A stretch of DNA of 64,000 nucleotides, taken from assembly GCA_001899315.1 (NCBI GenBank), contig MOYA01000001.1:1712599-1776598 (forward strand). Direction: 5' to 3'. Made by a program: the position numbers and the translations under genes. This document shows positions 7,150 through 16,272 of this stretch, piece after piece (position 1 is the stretch's first letter; every line of letters starts with the position of its first letter). This DNA comes from Candidatus Obscuribacter phosphatis (GTDB lineage: Bacteria; Cyanobacteriota; Vampirovibrionia; Obscuribacterales; Obscuribacteraceae). The notes beneath the pieces were generated by a model. That model worked only from the letters and a program-made list of their open reading frames with translations, made no database searches and was not told the DNA's origin.

Positions 7150-9924
7150 CTAATCATCAGCCCCCTGGTCCAACTTTTCGGCACCAGCAGCACCGACTCC
7201 TGCCGCACCGGCTGCACCCACACCTTCGCTTGGGCGGGCAGAGTCTTCTGGTTCGGGACCGGTCGGTCTTCTCACAGGCTGAGGGAAAGAGAGATTGACC
7301 TTGAAGTCATCATCCATAACCAGCTTGGCACTGTAGGTGCCAGCCCCAGACTTCTTGGGAAAACCCTCCAGCACCTCGGTAGATTTATTGTCGAGCAAGT
7401 CCTTTATGCTTTTGGCATCTATTTCGCGTCCGTATTGCCGCCGCCAGATGGTAAATTTGCAGCCTTCGCGCCAGCGGCTGCAACCAAGAGCCTTAGGAGA
7501 CAAGCGCAGCTTGCCTTCCTTACACTGAGGACAGGCACCAAAATCAATAGCGGTAGCCGAGCCTTCGCCTTCAGCACCACCATAAGTATCAGCAGCAACA
7601 CCACTAGTGGTGCGGGCATACCCGTTGCCATCCCCCTTCCCACCGCCGTTGCCACCACCGTTGCCACCGCCATTACCGCCGGGCTTTCTCGCCGATGCGC
7701 GCTCATCACCTTCACCGTCACCGGTATCAAATGAGACTTCTACCTTGCCCTCTTCGTTAACAACTAAACGAGCATCATAGGTACCAGAACCATCTTTCTT
7801 CTTGAAGCCTTTGATGACTTTGGTACAGCGATTTTCTACCAGGTCCTTAATCTGGGCATCGGTGAGACTCTTCCCTCGCTGCTCGCGCCAGATATTGAAG
7901 GTGCAGCCCTCTTTCCAGCGATTGCAGCCGGCCCCTTTCGGCGTCGGTCTCACGACCCCGCGCTTACAATGTGGACACATGCCGATGCCTGTGCCAGCTT
8001 TGATCATAGCTTGACCGGCGGATGCAGCCACATCAGGCAAAAGCGCTCTGACAAAATCGGCTATACCTTGATCAAAAACACGGCTCTCAAGCTTCCCGTC
8101 CTGCATATCGGCAAGTTTCTGTTCCCAGTTTGCAGTCAGGGCAATATCTTTGAGATTCTGGTGCACTTGCTCAATCAAAGTTTTGCCTTTCAGGGTAGGC
8201 AAGAGACTCTTCTTCTGCCGCTCTACATAGCCGGTCTGCAAAAGGCGTTCAATAATCGCCGCTCGAGTAGCCGGCGTGCCCAGACCCTTCTGCTTCATAT
8301 AGCTAGCCAAATCTTCGTCGTCTAGTTCTTGACCGGCGTTCTTCATTGCAGTCAACAAGCTGGCATCGTCATAGGGCTTAGGCGCAGATGTCTTGCGCTC
8401 CTTCAGTTCAACCTTATCTTTAACCAGCTCATCACCGACGTTAAGAGCAGGCAGTTCCTGCATCTCATCGTCATCGTCTTTTGAGCCGCCTTCCTTCGAG
8501 TCTTTGCCGTCTTTGTCTTTGGTCTTCTTCTTAGCCCTAGCTTCCTTACCGTCTTTGCCTTCCTTAGACTTAGGATCAACTACAGTCCAGCCCTCATCTC
8601 TTATCACCGAGCCCTTAGCCCTAAACTTGTGCTGACCGAGAGCGATCAATACAACTGTCTCGTCTCGTACTTCAGGCGGCAAAAATATAGACAAAAAGCG
8701 AGCCACTACAAGCTCATAGATATTCTTGAGTTTGTCGTTGAGATTGGCAGGAGCTTGATTGAATGTTGGAATGATGGCGTGGTGGTCGGTTAACTTCGCG
8801 TCGTCAACATAAGCTTTCGAGAGCTTGGGCTTCAACAAACTGGCAGTGATGGCACCAGGGACGATACCTTCTTTTTTGAAGGCATCTTTCACCTTTTGAT
8901 TTGTGATTGGCGCCTTCAAAAGAGATGAAACTATGCGAGGCAGTTCATCTACCATGTCATTTGAGAGATGGCGAGACTCAGTCCTTGGATAAGAAATGAG
9001 CTTTTCGCTCTCGTAAAGGCTTTGGGCCAGGTTGAGAGTCTCTTGGGCTGTATAGCCGAAGCGTTTATTTGCCTCTTTTTGCAATGTCAAAAGGTCGTAT
9101 AGAGCCGGTGCTTTCGACTTCTTTTCGCTATTAACGACAGAAAGAACCTTGCCGGTCTCAATAGGCTTAGTATCTTTGACCACCTGCTCAGCCAGTTTCT
9201 TATCTTTGACTTTGCTCTGGGGGTCATTGCCTTCAGTTATGTATCGGGCACTAAAGCCCGGCTGGAAGGCAGCGAAGATCTCATAGAAAGGAGTCGATTG
9301 AAAGTTATCTATGGCTTTTTGTCTTTCGACAATCAGCGCCAGCGTGGGAGTCTGCACCCGTCCGATGGTGCAAAGTTCGCGATTGATAGATGTATAGGCG
9401 CGGGTAAAATTCAAACCCACCACCCAGTCGGCATGAGCCCGGGCACTGGCGGCACTGGCTAAATTGTCGAATTGGCTTGATGGTTTCAGTTTGGACAGCC
9501 CATCTTTGATGGCGTCTGCGGTGAGCGAGCTAATCCAGAGACGTTCCACTGGTTTCTTACAGGCAGTAAGCATATAAATGAGCCGAAAAATATGCTCACC
9601 TTCGCGTCCGGCGTCAGTTGCACAGATGATCGAATCAGTTTCTGAGGCAAGAAAAAGTTTCTTGATTATATTGAACTGCGATCGCGACTTATCTACTACG
9701 CTGTACTTCCACTGCTCTGGAATCATCGGTAGTTGTTCCAGGCGCCAGGGACTGCCCCAAGCTGGATTCATTTCCTCCGGCTCAGCCAAAGTGACCAGGT
9801 GTCCGAAAGCATAGGTGACGGCATAACCGTTACCTTCGAAGTATCCGTCTTTCTTTGTCTTGGCGCCCACGACACTAGCAATGTCGCGAGCAACCGACGG
9901 TTTCTCGGCTAGAATAACCTTCAT
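7150..9924 (-). CDS. topB: DNA topoisomerase III (type IA)
   Basis: Relaxes or decatenates DNA by passing a strand through a single-strand break. The Toprim start M-K-V-I-L-A-E-K-P-S-V-A, the acidic A-T-D-A-G-R-E-G-E-H motif, G-R-V-Q-T-P-T-L and the catalytic tyrosine motif S-Y-P-R-T-E-S are all present. At 924 residues it is longer than E. coli TopB (about 650). The extra C-terminus holds two copies of a C-P-x-C-x-x-G ... W-x-E-G-C-x-F-x-I-W module, here with fewer Cys than a full zinc ribbon, joined by a Gly/Asn-rich linker encoded by a short tandem repeat near 7640-7680. A Lys/Asp-rich insertion lies in the middle. ATG start. Confidence 0.96.
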   Translation of the reverse strand: MKVILAEKPSVARDIASVVGAKTKKDGYFEGNGYAVTYAFGHLVTLAEPEEMNPAWGSPWRLEQLPMIPEQWKYSVVDKSRSQFNIIKKLFLASETDSIICATDAGREGEHIFRLIYMLTACKKPVERLWISSLTADAIKDGLSKLKPSSQFDNLASAASARAHADWVVGLNFTRAYTSINRELCTIGRVQTPTLALIVERQKAIDNFQSTPFYEIFAAFQPGFSARYITEGNDPQSKVKDKKLAEQVVKDTKPIETGKVLSVVNSEKKSKAPALYDLLTLQKEANKRFGYTAQETLNLAQSLYESEKLISYPRTESRHLSNDMVDELPRIVSSLLKAPITNQKVKDAFKKEGIVPGAITASLLKPKLSKAYVDDAKLTDHHAIIPTFNQAPANLNDKLKNIYELVVARFLSIFLPPEVRDETVVLIALGQHKFRAKGSVIRDEGWTVVDPKSKEGKDGKEARAKKKTKDKDGKDSKEGGSKDDDDEMQELPALNVGDELVKDKVELKERKTSAPKPYDDASLLTAMKNAGQELDDEDLASYMKQKGLGTPATRAAIIERLLQTGYVERQKKSLLPTLKGKTLIEQVHQNLKDIALTANWEQKLADMQDGKLESRVFDQGIADFVRALLPDVAASAGQAMIKAGTGIGMCPHCKRGVVRPTPKGAGCNRWKEGCTFNIWREQRGKSLTDAQIKDLVENRCTKVIKGFKKKDGSGTYDARLVVNEEGKVEVSFDTGDGEGDERASARKPGGNGGGNGGGNGGGKGDGNGYARTTSGVAADTYGGAEGEGSATAIDFGACPQCKEGKLRLSPKALGCSRWREGCKFTIWRRQYGREIDAKSIKDLLDNKSTEVLEGFPKKSGAGTYSAKLVMDDDFKVNLSFPQPVRRPTGPEPEDSARPSEGVGAAGAAGVGAAGAEKLDQGADD

Positions 9925-10067
9925 ATATACACCAGGTAAGGCAAGGCGACCGGTTAACAGTGATACTTTAAAACATTAGCCGAGCTTTTCAAACGGCCCA
10001 AACCGATAAACAAAGTATATTTACTGCATAGCACCATGCGCAACTAGACAGAAGCAATCAAGAGATA

Positions 10068-11093
10068 ATGAGCTCCGAATTATCCAAAGACCAATCTAAA
10101 GAGCTATCTAAAGAGCCATCTACAAAAGAACTAACCATCGACCTAAGCTGGTCGGTCAATGGCACCCTCTATCAACCCCGAGCAGATTCTGAGCCCAAGG
10201 CGCTTCTTATTTTGGTGCATGGCTCTGGTCCACACGCTCGTGAAGAAAAGGTCGGAGGGGTGAGTGTTTTTTCCGACCTGGCGGTGGGTCTGACTGGCAG
10301 GATTAATCTTGCCGTATTTTCATTCGACAAGAGAACCTTCACTCATCAAAGCCGCTTTGCTGCCCTGCCACAAGATCAAATTACTGTCTTTAGCGAGACT
10401 ATAGATGAAGTACTGGCTCTGGTGGAGCATTTTCAAAGCCGGTACGAGAGAATTGCCTTACTTGGACACAGCTTGGGCGGCAGTTGCATCCCCCATCTAA
10501 TGGCTAAAAGCAGCGCCAGCGCAGGCATTATGCTGGCAGCTTCTTATTCACCGCTTGAAGATTTGATCATCAGACAAATGCGCTATCTGCTTAAATATGC
10601 ACCAGAGTCTGGTCTGAGTGAAACTATAGTAGACACCACCGCCAAACAGGTAGATACTCTCAAGTTTTTGCTGGCTACAAGCAGCGAGGAGACTGCTTCG
10701 GCTGCTGAGATACCAGCTGAAGGCGAAGAACGACGGAACGGTCCGTCACCGAATCTTTCTCCGAATCTTCCCCTTGGTCTTCCCTTTGAGTACTTTCAAT
10801 CGCTGCACAAGCTCAATACCAACGCTTTAGCAAAAGCTCTCGATAAGCCGGTGATGATTGTCCAGGGTGAAAGAGACTATCAAGTCAATATGGATGAATT
10901 CGAAGCCTGGCAAGCGCTTTTGTCAGGAAATCCAAACTTCACCTTCAAGTCTTATGAGAAACTCAACCATCTCTTTGTGGAAGGTGATGTCGGTGCTCTA
11001 TCGGTGCCTTCAGAATATACCAAGCAGGCAAACTTGCCTGACTATTTGCTCGATGATATCGCCAATTTTCTCAAGCAATCTCTCAATCTCTAA
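10068..11093 (+). CDS. alpha/beta hydrolase (dienelactone-hydrolase-like or acyl esterase)
   Basis: A 341-residue serine hydrolase. The oxyanion region L-V-H-G-S-G-P-H, nucleophile elbow G-H-S-L-G-G, acid in V-Q-G-E-R-D-Y-Q-V and histidine in L-N-H-L-F complete a triad in the usual order. There is no signal peptide, so it is probably cytoplasmic. The first 20 residues are a small repeat (S-K-E-L-S-K-E-P-S-type). An insertion around residues 210-245 is Glu/Pro-rich, with P-N-L repeats between the core and the last strands. Substrate unknown. Confidence 0.87.
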   Translation: MSSELSKDQSKELSKEPSTKELTIDLSWSVNGTLYQPRADSEPKALLILVHGSGPHAREEKVGGVSVFSDLAVGLTGRINLAVFSFDKRTFTHQSRFAALPQDQITVFSETIDEVLALVEHFQSRYERIALLGHSLGGSCIPHLMAKSSASAGIMLAASYSPLEDLIIRQMRYLLKYAPESGLSETIVDTTAKQVDTLKFLLATSSEETASAAEIPAEGEERRNGPSPNLSPNLPLGLPFEYFQSLHKLNTNALAKALDKPVMIVQGERDYQVNMDEFEAWQALLSGNPNFTFKSYEKLNHLFVEGDVGALSVPSEYTKQANLPDYLLDDIANFLKQSLNL

Positions 11094-11196
11094 GAGAAGC
11101 CGGCTCTAGACTTTGTTTTTTAGAGTTTCAATTTCTGAGTTTTTATTTCTCAAGTCTAGTTCTTATCTAGTCTTTCTCTACTCTCAAGACACTAAC

Positions 11197-12147
11197 TTAC
11201 TTACCGCCGCCATTACCAATAATGGCAAGCCGCAAAGGAAGCAAAGGCGCCTCATCATTCAATCTAAATTCTCCTTGGTCATAGACCAAACCAAGCTTGT
11301 CGTATAGCTCTTGCAAGTCCACCTCCACTTGTTCATCCTGAAACTGCTCAAAGAGCGGCAGCAATACAGGTTTTCCAAGCTTGGCGTCGGCTACTGATAG
11401 AGCTTTTCGAGCCGACCAATCGGAGGCAGAGGTACCGCCGGCTTGCACGATTGAGACAAGAGCGTCTTCAAGCCCCATCCTATTGGAGGTAGACTCTCTT
11501 ATCTTCAAATCGGCCAGCAAACAAAAGAGTGCTCCGCCCCAGTACATCTCGCCGCGGTGGCGAGTGCCTCTAAAATTACCAATTCTCAGATAGGGCGGAC
11601 CGCCTTCGCTAAAGCCCTGGGGCAAGCCCTCCGCCAATTCCTGCCAAACCTGTTCTTCACTGATGAGACCAGTGCGCTTACGCGCTATGGGCTCAACATA
11701 AGTTGCTATGCCTTCAGCAAGCCAGCGGTCTTCTTCATGAACTATGGGGAAAGTCAGGTGAACCATCTCATGGGTGAGAGTCCAGCTGCTAATAAGACTT
11801 TCAAAGCTAGTCTCGCGCCCCACTTGCACTTCTATCTCACCTTGAGCCAGTTCATCGTTAAAAGTGCTCTCGCCATAAAGCACGGTGTCGCCCACCCCGG
11901 CGTGCACAGTGATAACAGTGCGAGCCAGCGGATAGTCTTTATAGAAGGCTTTGATTGAAGAGGCGGCGGTGAGCGCCCACTTATGAAAGTCCGACCTATC
12001 GAGATAGCGGAACTGCTCAGGGCGCTCTACATTAACAATAATCTGGCTTTGCGAGTGCTCTGCGTTTGCAGGAAAAAGCTTAGACCCTGTCAAATGCTGG
12101 GCGCTATGGGGTTCTCCACCGATGAGAGTGAAGATCGATAGAATCAT
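11197..12147 (-). CDS. exported zinc metalloprotease, peptidase-MA type
   Basis: Contains the gluzincin motif H-E-M-V-H (about residues 126-130) followed by W-L-A-E-G-I-A-T-Y-V-E, which supplies the third zinc ligand. This is the peptidase MA-like arrangement. The visible start is ATG with only a short hydrophobic stretch. The frame is open a further 10 codons and would give a better signal peptide (IKTIAILMILSIFTLIGG) starting at an ATC at 12168, behind GAGG. No ATG, GTG or TTG exists there. The protein is likely exported. It faces the hydrolase gene tail to tail. Confidence 0.82.
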   Translation of the reverse strand: MILSIFTLIGGEPHSAQHLTGSKLFPANAEHSQSQIIVNVERPEQFRYLDRSDFHKWALTAASSIKAFYKDYPLARTVITVHAGVGDTVLYGESTFNDELAQGEIEVQVGRETSFESLISSWTLTHEMVHLTFPIVHEEDRWLAEGIATYVEPIARKRTGLISEEQVWQELAEGLPQGFSEGGPPYLRIGNFRGTRHRGEMYWGGALFCLLADLKIRESTSNRMGLEDALVSIVQAGGTSASDWSARKALSVADAKLGKPVLLPLFEQFQDEQVEVDLQELYDKLGLVYDQGEFRLNDEAPLLPLRLAIIGNGGGK

Positions 12148-12405
12148 CAGTATCGCTATAGTTTTGATCCCATCCTCGCTTTAGCGATTCGCGCTCTTGT
12201 TTAGAAATACGAGAATTAACTTCTATTATTCCCAAATCGGCACCAAATCTTGACATCAAGGCAAAAGCTTCACTATTTGGGCATTTCACTTAAACTTATG
12301 TTGCCCCGAAAATGAGAGTTATCAAATAAATGGCCCACCTAATTCAATCTATTGATAACGTATATCCGCTCGACCATCTATTACATAGACTCGAAGGATA
12401 CTTAA

Positions 12406-13653
12406 ATGAGTTCCAGCTTAGAAAAGCTTATTACTGTAATCATGCCGTTGCGGAACGGCGAGAGACATCTGGCTCCGGCGGTCGAGAGCGTTCTCAGACA
12501 AACCCACTGGAATTTGGAATTGATCATAGTCGATGACTTTTCCAATGACGGCAGTGCAGCCATAGTCGATCTCTATGCCCGCAAAGACCCTAGGGTCAAG
12601 TATTTTCGCACTGGTTCGCCGCAAGGCTTTTACGCATCTATCAACCTGGCGATGGAACAGTCCCTCGGCACTTATATAAAGTTATTGAGGCAAGACTCTA
12701 TACTCAGTCCAGAGGCATTAGAAAGCACCGTCAGGTGTTTCGAGAAGAACGATCAGCTCAGCATAGTTGCCACAGGCTATCAACTTATAGATGAATACAG
12801 CGAACCACTATCTTCGCCTCAATTAGCCAATGCCAGTCTCAATGCTTTTCCTGTTTATGGTTTCGAGCCAAATCGCATCCACTATCGCGGTGAAGTGCTA
12901 GATTCCTGCCTTTTCCCATTAACCAATCTAGTCGGCGACTTCGGCACAGTAACATTTAAGGCCGGTCTAGAAAGCAGCGGCTTTGATGAGAGACTGACAA
13001 ATCTCTCCGAATTAGATTACTTTCTGCGCCTGATCATGAAAGGCGATTTCTATTTGATGAGCGACAACTTGGTTGAACTAAGAGAACCAAGCTCTGATGA
13101 GGGCGAACTTTGCCTGATGGAAGGCGCCGATATAATGAAAATGTCGCGCAAATACAGCCGAGTCATTGCCGCCCTCGGCAAATCAGAGAGTAGTTTCATA
13201 GAGATGGCCCTGGAAGGCTTTGTATCTAGAGTGCGTAAACTTCTCGATGCCGGTAAGATTTCAGAAGAGTCGCTGCGCAAAGCCTCCGACCTTTTGGAAA
13301 GAGCGGCTATGGAGCGTTCCACCCATTTCAGTCAGGTAGCTACTGCCACTGTGACATCTATATTCGAAGGACTTTCGTTTGACTTTAGTCCAAACAAAAT
13401 AGCCAGTGTGAAAAATCCATTGGAAGAAGCTGACAGTCGCTCTACCACCCAAGACCTTGTCGATATGCGACTCTTCACCTACTACCTGGTGAAGAGACTG
13501 ATTGCTGAAGAGAAGAAGAAAGAAAAGAGCGACTTGTCTGCTCATCAAAGTGCCGAGTTCATTTCAGAGGCAATGGAGCCGGTCATGACAAAAGGAGCCG
13601 AAACTAGTTCGACTCCCTTTGCCAAGCCTACTTTCTCGGTATTAAACCGATAG
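12406..13653 (+). CDS. family 2 glycosyltransferase
   Basis: 415 residues. The N-terminal ~230 form a GT-A fold: I-T-V-I-M-P-L-R-N-G-E strand, A-V-E-S-V-L-R-Q-T motif, I-I-V-D-D-F-S-N-D-G nucleotide-binding acidic motif, and a later L-S-E-L-D-Y-F-L-R-L acceptor-site segment. It transfers a sugar from a nucleotide-sugar, probably onto a surface glycan or lipid. The C-terminal ~180 residues are helical and charged, without a known domain. The ATG is preceded by GAAGGA. It stands alone, with no neighbouring polysaccharide genes. Confidence 0.88.
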   Translation: MSSSLEKLITVIMPLRNGERHLAPAVESVLRQTHWNLELIIVDDFSNDGSAAIVDLYARKDPRVKYFRTGSPQGFYASINLAMEQSLGTYIKLLRQDSILSPEALESTVRCFEKNDQLSIVATGYQLIDEYSEPLSSPQLANASLNAFPVYGFEPNRIHYRGEVLDSCLFPLTNLVGDFGTVTFKAGLESSGFDERLTNLSELDYFLRLIMKGDFYLMSDNLVELREPSSDEGELCLMEGADIMKMSRKYSRVIAALGKSESSFIEMALEGFVSRVRKLLDAGKISEESLRKASDLLERAAMERSTHFSQVATATVTSIFEGLSFDFSPNKIASVKNPLEEADSRSTTQDLVDMRLFTYYLVKRLIAEEKKKEKSDLSAHQSAEFISEAMEPVMTKGAETSSTPFAKPTFSVLNR

Positions 13654-13704
13654 AGAAAATTAGAGCGGCAAATCAAAAAATAGACTTGCCGACACTGCTT
13701 TACT

Positions 13705-14970
13705 CTAGCCCTTTACACAGACTAGGGGCTTCAAGCGATGAACAATTTCAATCAGCTCCGATTGAGCTTTCATGACAGCGTCCAAAGACTTGTAGGCCGA
13801 AGGTGATTCATCAAGAATCCCTGCGTCTTTGCGGCATTCAACATGGGCTGTATCACGCTTGTGCTTATCAAGCGAGATAGTCGCTTTTGCTTTAGCCCTC
13901 GACATGGTGCGCCCTGCACCATGCGAACAGCTATTGAAGCTCTCGACATTTCCTTTTCCCTTGACGATGAAAGAACCAGTCCCCATCGAGCCGGGAATGA
14001 TGCCCCAGTCACCTTTCTGAGCACGAACCGCACCCTTTCTGGTGACCCAAACATCCTCACCAAAGTGATGCTCTTTGGCCACATAGTTATGATGGCAGTT
14101 GATCACTTCAACTTCGGTTTGAAATTCAGGAATATCTTTCTGTGATTTGAGAGCATCAACGAGCAGTGCCATCATTACCTGTCTATTTAGATAAGCATAG
14201 TCTTGAGCCCATTGCACTGCTTCAAGATACTCATCGAAATGCTGCGCACCCTCGCTCAAATAAGCAAGGTCACGATCAGGCAGATGAATCTGCTGACGCT
14301 GCATGTCTTTCCTGGCCAAGTCGATAAAATAGGTCCCAATACGGTTACCTACTCCGCGGCTGCCTGAGTGCAGCATAAGCCAGACAAAGCCCAAGTCATC
14401 GACCAATACTTCAATGAAATGGTTGCCGGTACCGAGGGTACCCAGTTGCAAACGGCAACGGAGAGATCCATTGTCTAAGTGCTCGTGTTTGGCAACAATA
14501 GCATCAAAGCGATCTGAAAGTTTAGCCCAAGCTTTGTTGATGCGCTTAATGGCAGGATGTGATGAAGAGAGGCTATCTTTCCAGCAGGCGAATCCCACAG
14601 GAATAGCATCTTCAATGGCTTTCCTGAGACCTTTGAGGTTATCGGGCAAAGCATTGGCTTTCAGATCGGTCTTGACCGCAATCATACCGCACCCAAGATC
14701 CACACCAACAGCGGCAGGAATAATGGCACCGGTGGTGGGAATGACACTACCAACGGTGGTGCCTTTTCCCATATGCGCATCAGGCATAACGGCGACATGG
14801 CTGTGAATGAACGGCATAGAGGCCAAGTTGATCAACTGGCGTCTAGCCTCTTCTTCCAGCGGTACGCCCTTTACCCAAGCCTTGATAGGCTTATGCCTGG
14901 GCAAATGAATGATTTCATAATCAGTGCTTTGATGTTCGTTCATTGTTTTAAGCTCAATTTGTTTGTCCAT
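13705..14970 (-). CDS. rtcB: RNA-splicing ligase RtcB
   Basis: Joins 2',3'-cyclic phosphate and 5'-OH RNA ends using GTP and Mn2+. The family landmarks are present: P-D-A-H-M-G-K-G, G-V-D-L-G-C-G-M (metal-binding Asp/Cys), G-N-H-F-I-E-V, H-S-G-S-R-G-V-G, N-C-H-H-N-Y-V and C-S-H-G-A-G-R with the guanylylated His. At 421 residues it is the normal size. Its start overlaps the end of a possible small ORF by 31 nt, and a hairpin-rich segment lies upstream. No archease or RtcA gene is in the window. A tRNA or mRNA repair role is inferred from the family. Confidence 0.96.
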   Translation of the reverse strand: MDKQIELKTMNEHQSTDYEIIHLPRHKPIKAWVKGVPLEEEARRQLINLASMPFIHSHVAVMPDAHMGKGTTVGSVIPTTGAIIPAAVGVDLGCGMIAVKTDLKANALPDNLKGLRKAIEDAIPVGFACWKDSLSSSHPAIKRINKAWAKLSDRFDAIVAKHEHLDNGSLRCRLQLGTLGTGNHFIEVLVDDLGFVWLMLHSGSRGVGNRIGTYFIDLARKDMQRQQIHLPDRDLAYLSEGAQHFDEYLEAVQWAQDYAYLNRQVMMALLVDALKSQKDIPEFQTEVEVINCHHNYVAKEHHFGEDVWVTRKGAVRAQKGDWGIIPGSMGTGSFIVKGKGNVESFNSCSHGAGRTMSRAKAKATISLDKHKRDTAHVECRKDAGILDESPSAYKSLDAVMKAQSELIEIVHRLKPLVCVKG

Positions 14971-15167
14971 TTTACTTGTTCCAGAAAAAGTTGTCGTTTA
15001 TTCGGTGCAGCCCCAATGACACTATTCTCGCCGCCAAAATCCGCGCCGGCGTCATCTTGGGTCTGAACCCGAGAAAGTACCCTCACTTCTCTATTGCACG
15101 GACCATAATCATGGTTGGCAGCAATCACGAAGATCCAGTTTGATATAGCGTCAACTACGTACCTCAT
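14940..15167 (-). CDS. possible small protein upstream of and overlapping rtcB
   Basis: A 75-residue ORF starting at ATG 15167, with a strong AGGAG seven nt upstream. Its end overlaps the first 31 nt of rtcB in another frame, which would allow translational coupling because rtcB itself has a weak ribosome site. The sequence reads like a soluble protein (W-I-F-V-I-A-A-N-H-D-Y-G-P near residue 15, C-terminal Q-L-F-L-E-Q-V-K-W-T-N-K). I do not recognise a family. Conservation would be needed to accept it firmly. Confidence 0.5.
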   Translation of the reverse strand: MRYVVDAISNWIFVIAANHDYGPCNREVRVLSRVQTQDDAGADFGGENSVIGAAPNKRQLFLEQVKWTNKLSLKQ

Positions 15168-15198
15168 ATTGATTCTCCTATTTCTGAGGTCTAACCGA

Positions 15199-15341
15199 TT
15201 TCCAATTCTGGAAACAAGACTTTTGATGGCACCGGCAATCACTCATGTGATATTACCGGTAGTGCCATCAAGAGCCGCCCGAAAACCAGCGTATGCTTTC
15301 GCTACGCTCTTTTCGGCTAGCTGAAGATTGCTATCTTCAGC
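15199..15341. ncRNA. candidate structured RNA: four consecutive hairpins in the rtcB leader
   Basis: Four stem-loops follow each other with 3-5 nt spacers: 15199-15214 (6 bp, ATTC loop), 15220-15274 (about 20 bp with small bulges), 15279-15316 (7 + 6 bp with an internal loop) and 15320-15341 (perfect 9 bp, TGCT loop). On the minus strand this would be the leader of the small ORF and rtcB. The strand is not certain because hairpins are symmetric. The hairpins are read directly from the sequence; calling it an RNA element is inference. Confidence 0.5.
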
Positions 15342-15582
15342 AACACCTTTGCATACTCTTCAGTATCTTTCGATTGGAACAGCAAAGACTTGCACTAACT
15401 CTACTTGTTCCAGCTAATTTTTAGTGGGTGACTTGGCAATCGCAACTGCACTGAACATAGTGCATACACAGGGCTTAGAATACTGAGCCTATTATGTTGA
15501 GCTTAGTATGTCTTGAGACTCGGTATCAGATTGAGCTGCGAATTTTTATTGCCCAAAACTCTTACTTAAGAGTACCACTAAA

Positions 15583-15798
15583 CTAGCGCCCACCCTTGAG
15601 ACTGCCGAATCGACCACTGCCCTTGGGATAATTGCTTAAGGACAAGACACTAAATCTATTAGTGCCGATTGGCGGTTCGACAGAGCCCGTCTCACCATTG
15701 CCAAAGTAGCCTGTTTCGGAGGCGCGTATTTCATCAATACGCAGCGCCGGCTGCGATAGCATCGATTTAAATTGTTCGGATGCATTGATGAACAACAT
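15583..15798 (-). CDS. small hypothetical protein
   Basis: A 71-residue ORF with ATG at 15798, preceded by a good GAGAGGG ribosome site 7 nt upstream. The start M-L-F-I-N-A-S-E-Q-F-K-S-M-L is followed by a Gly/Ser-rich, polar C-terminal half, probably flexible. There are no signal peptide or transmembrane segments. No family recognised. It stands in a 1.3-kb stretch with only small ORFs between rtcB and the next large gene. Confidence 0.5.
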   Translation of the reverse strand: MLFINASEQFKSMLSQPALRIDEIRASETGYFGNGETGSVEPPIGTNRFSVLSLSNYPKGSGRFGSLKGGR

Positions 15799-16063
15799 GG
15801 AAGTACCCTCTCTATAGATCTCCAGAATAAAGTCTCCTTCTGCATTTTGTCAAGCAGAAATTTTAGAAGGTTTAGAACTCGGCAAAGAAAGGCATTAGCA
15901 CCACCGGCAGTGCGCTTGCGATTGCCCTATGCAGCAGGCTGGCCAGGCTGATTTAGATAATTGATTTAGATAACTGATTTAGACAGCTTATTTGCAGAGC
16001 TGACAAAAACAAGTCAGCTTGATCAAGCTGGCTCGGTACAGTTTCCTTTTGTTAGCGCAATTG

Positions 16064-16171
16064 CTAGTGAAAGCCGTCTTCGTTGAACTCGCCACCAACA
16101 GGCAAATAATCATTGACCAAGGTGGTCAAAATTGTGCTCACGAGAATAACCACTACGCTAAGCAATGTCAT
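16064..16171 (-). CDS. small single-pass membrane protein
   Basis: A 35-residue ORF: one hydrophobic helix (T-L-L-S-V-V-V-I-L-V-S-T-I-L-T-T-L-V) followed by a short acidic tail. The ribosome site is weak (GGA about 14 nt upstream). Small one-helix proteins of this shape often regulate membrane partners, but nothing here shows a target. The remaining bases from 15799 to 16272 include a short gatttagata repeat near 15950-15990 and no other gene. Confidence 0.4.
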   Translation of the reverse strand: MTLLSVVVILVSTILTTLVNDYLPVGGEFNEDGFH

Positions 16172-16272
16172 AAGTAATAAATTCCAAAGAGTGCCCTAAT
16201 TATCTCCTCTTCGCATATACATATCGGTAAGGCAATTAGCCACATGAAGTTTTTGTTACACGCGTTTAATCT

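Noticed and set aside
15040-15075. tRNA-like T-arm (gggttcagaccc on the minus strand)
   Set aside because: The loop is 6 nt and no acceptor, D or anticodon arms can be built around it.
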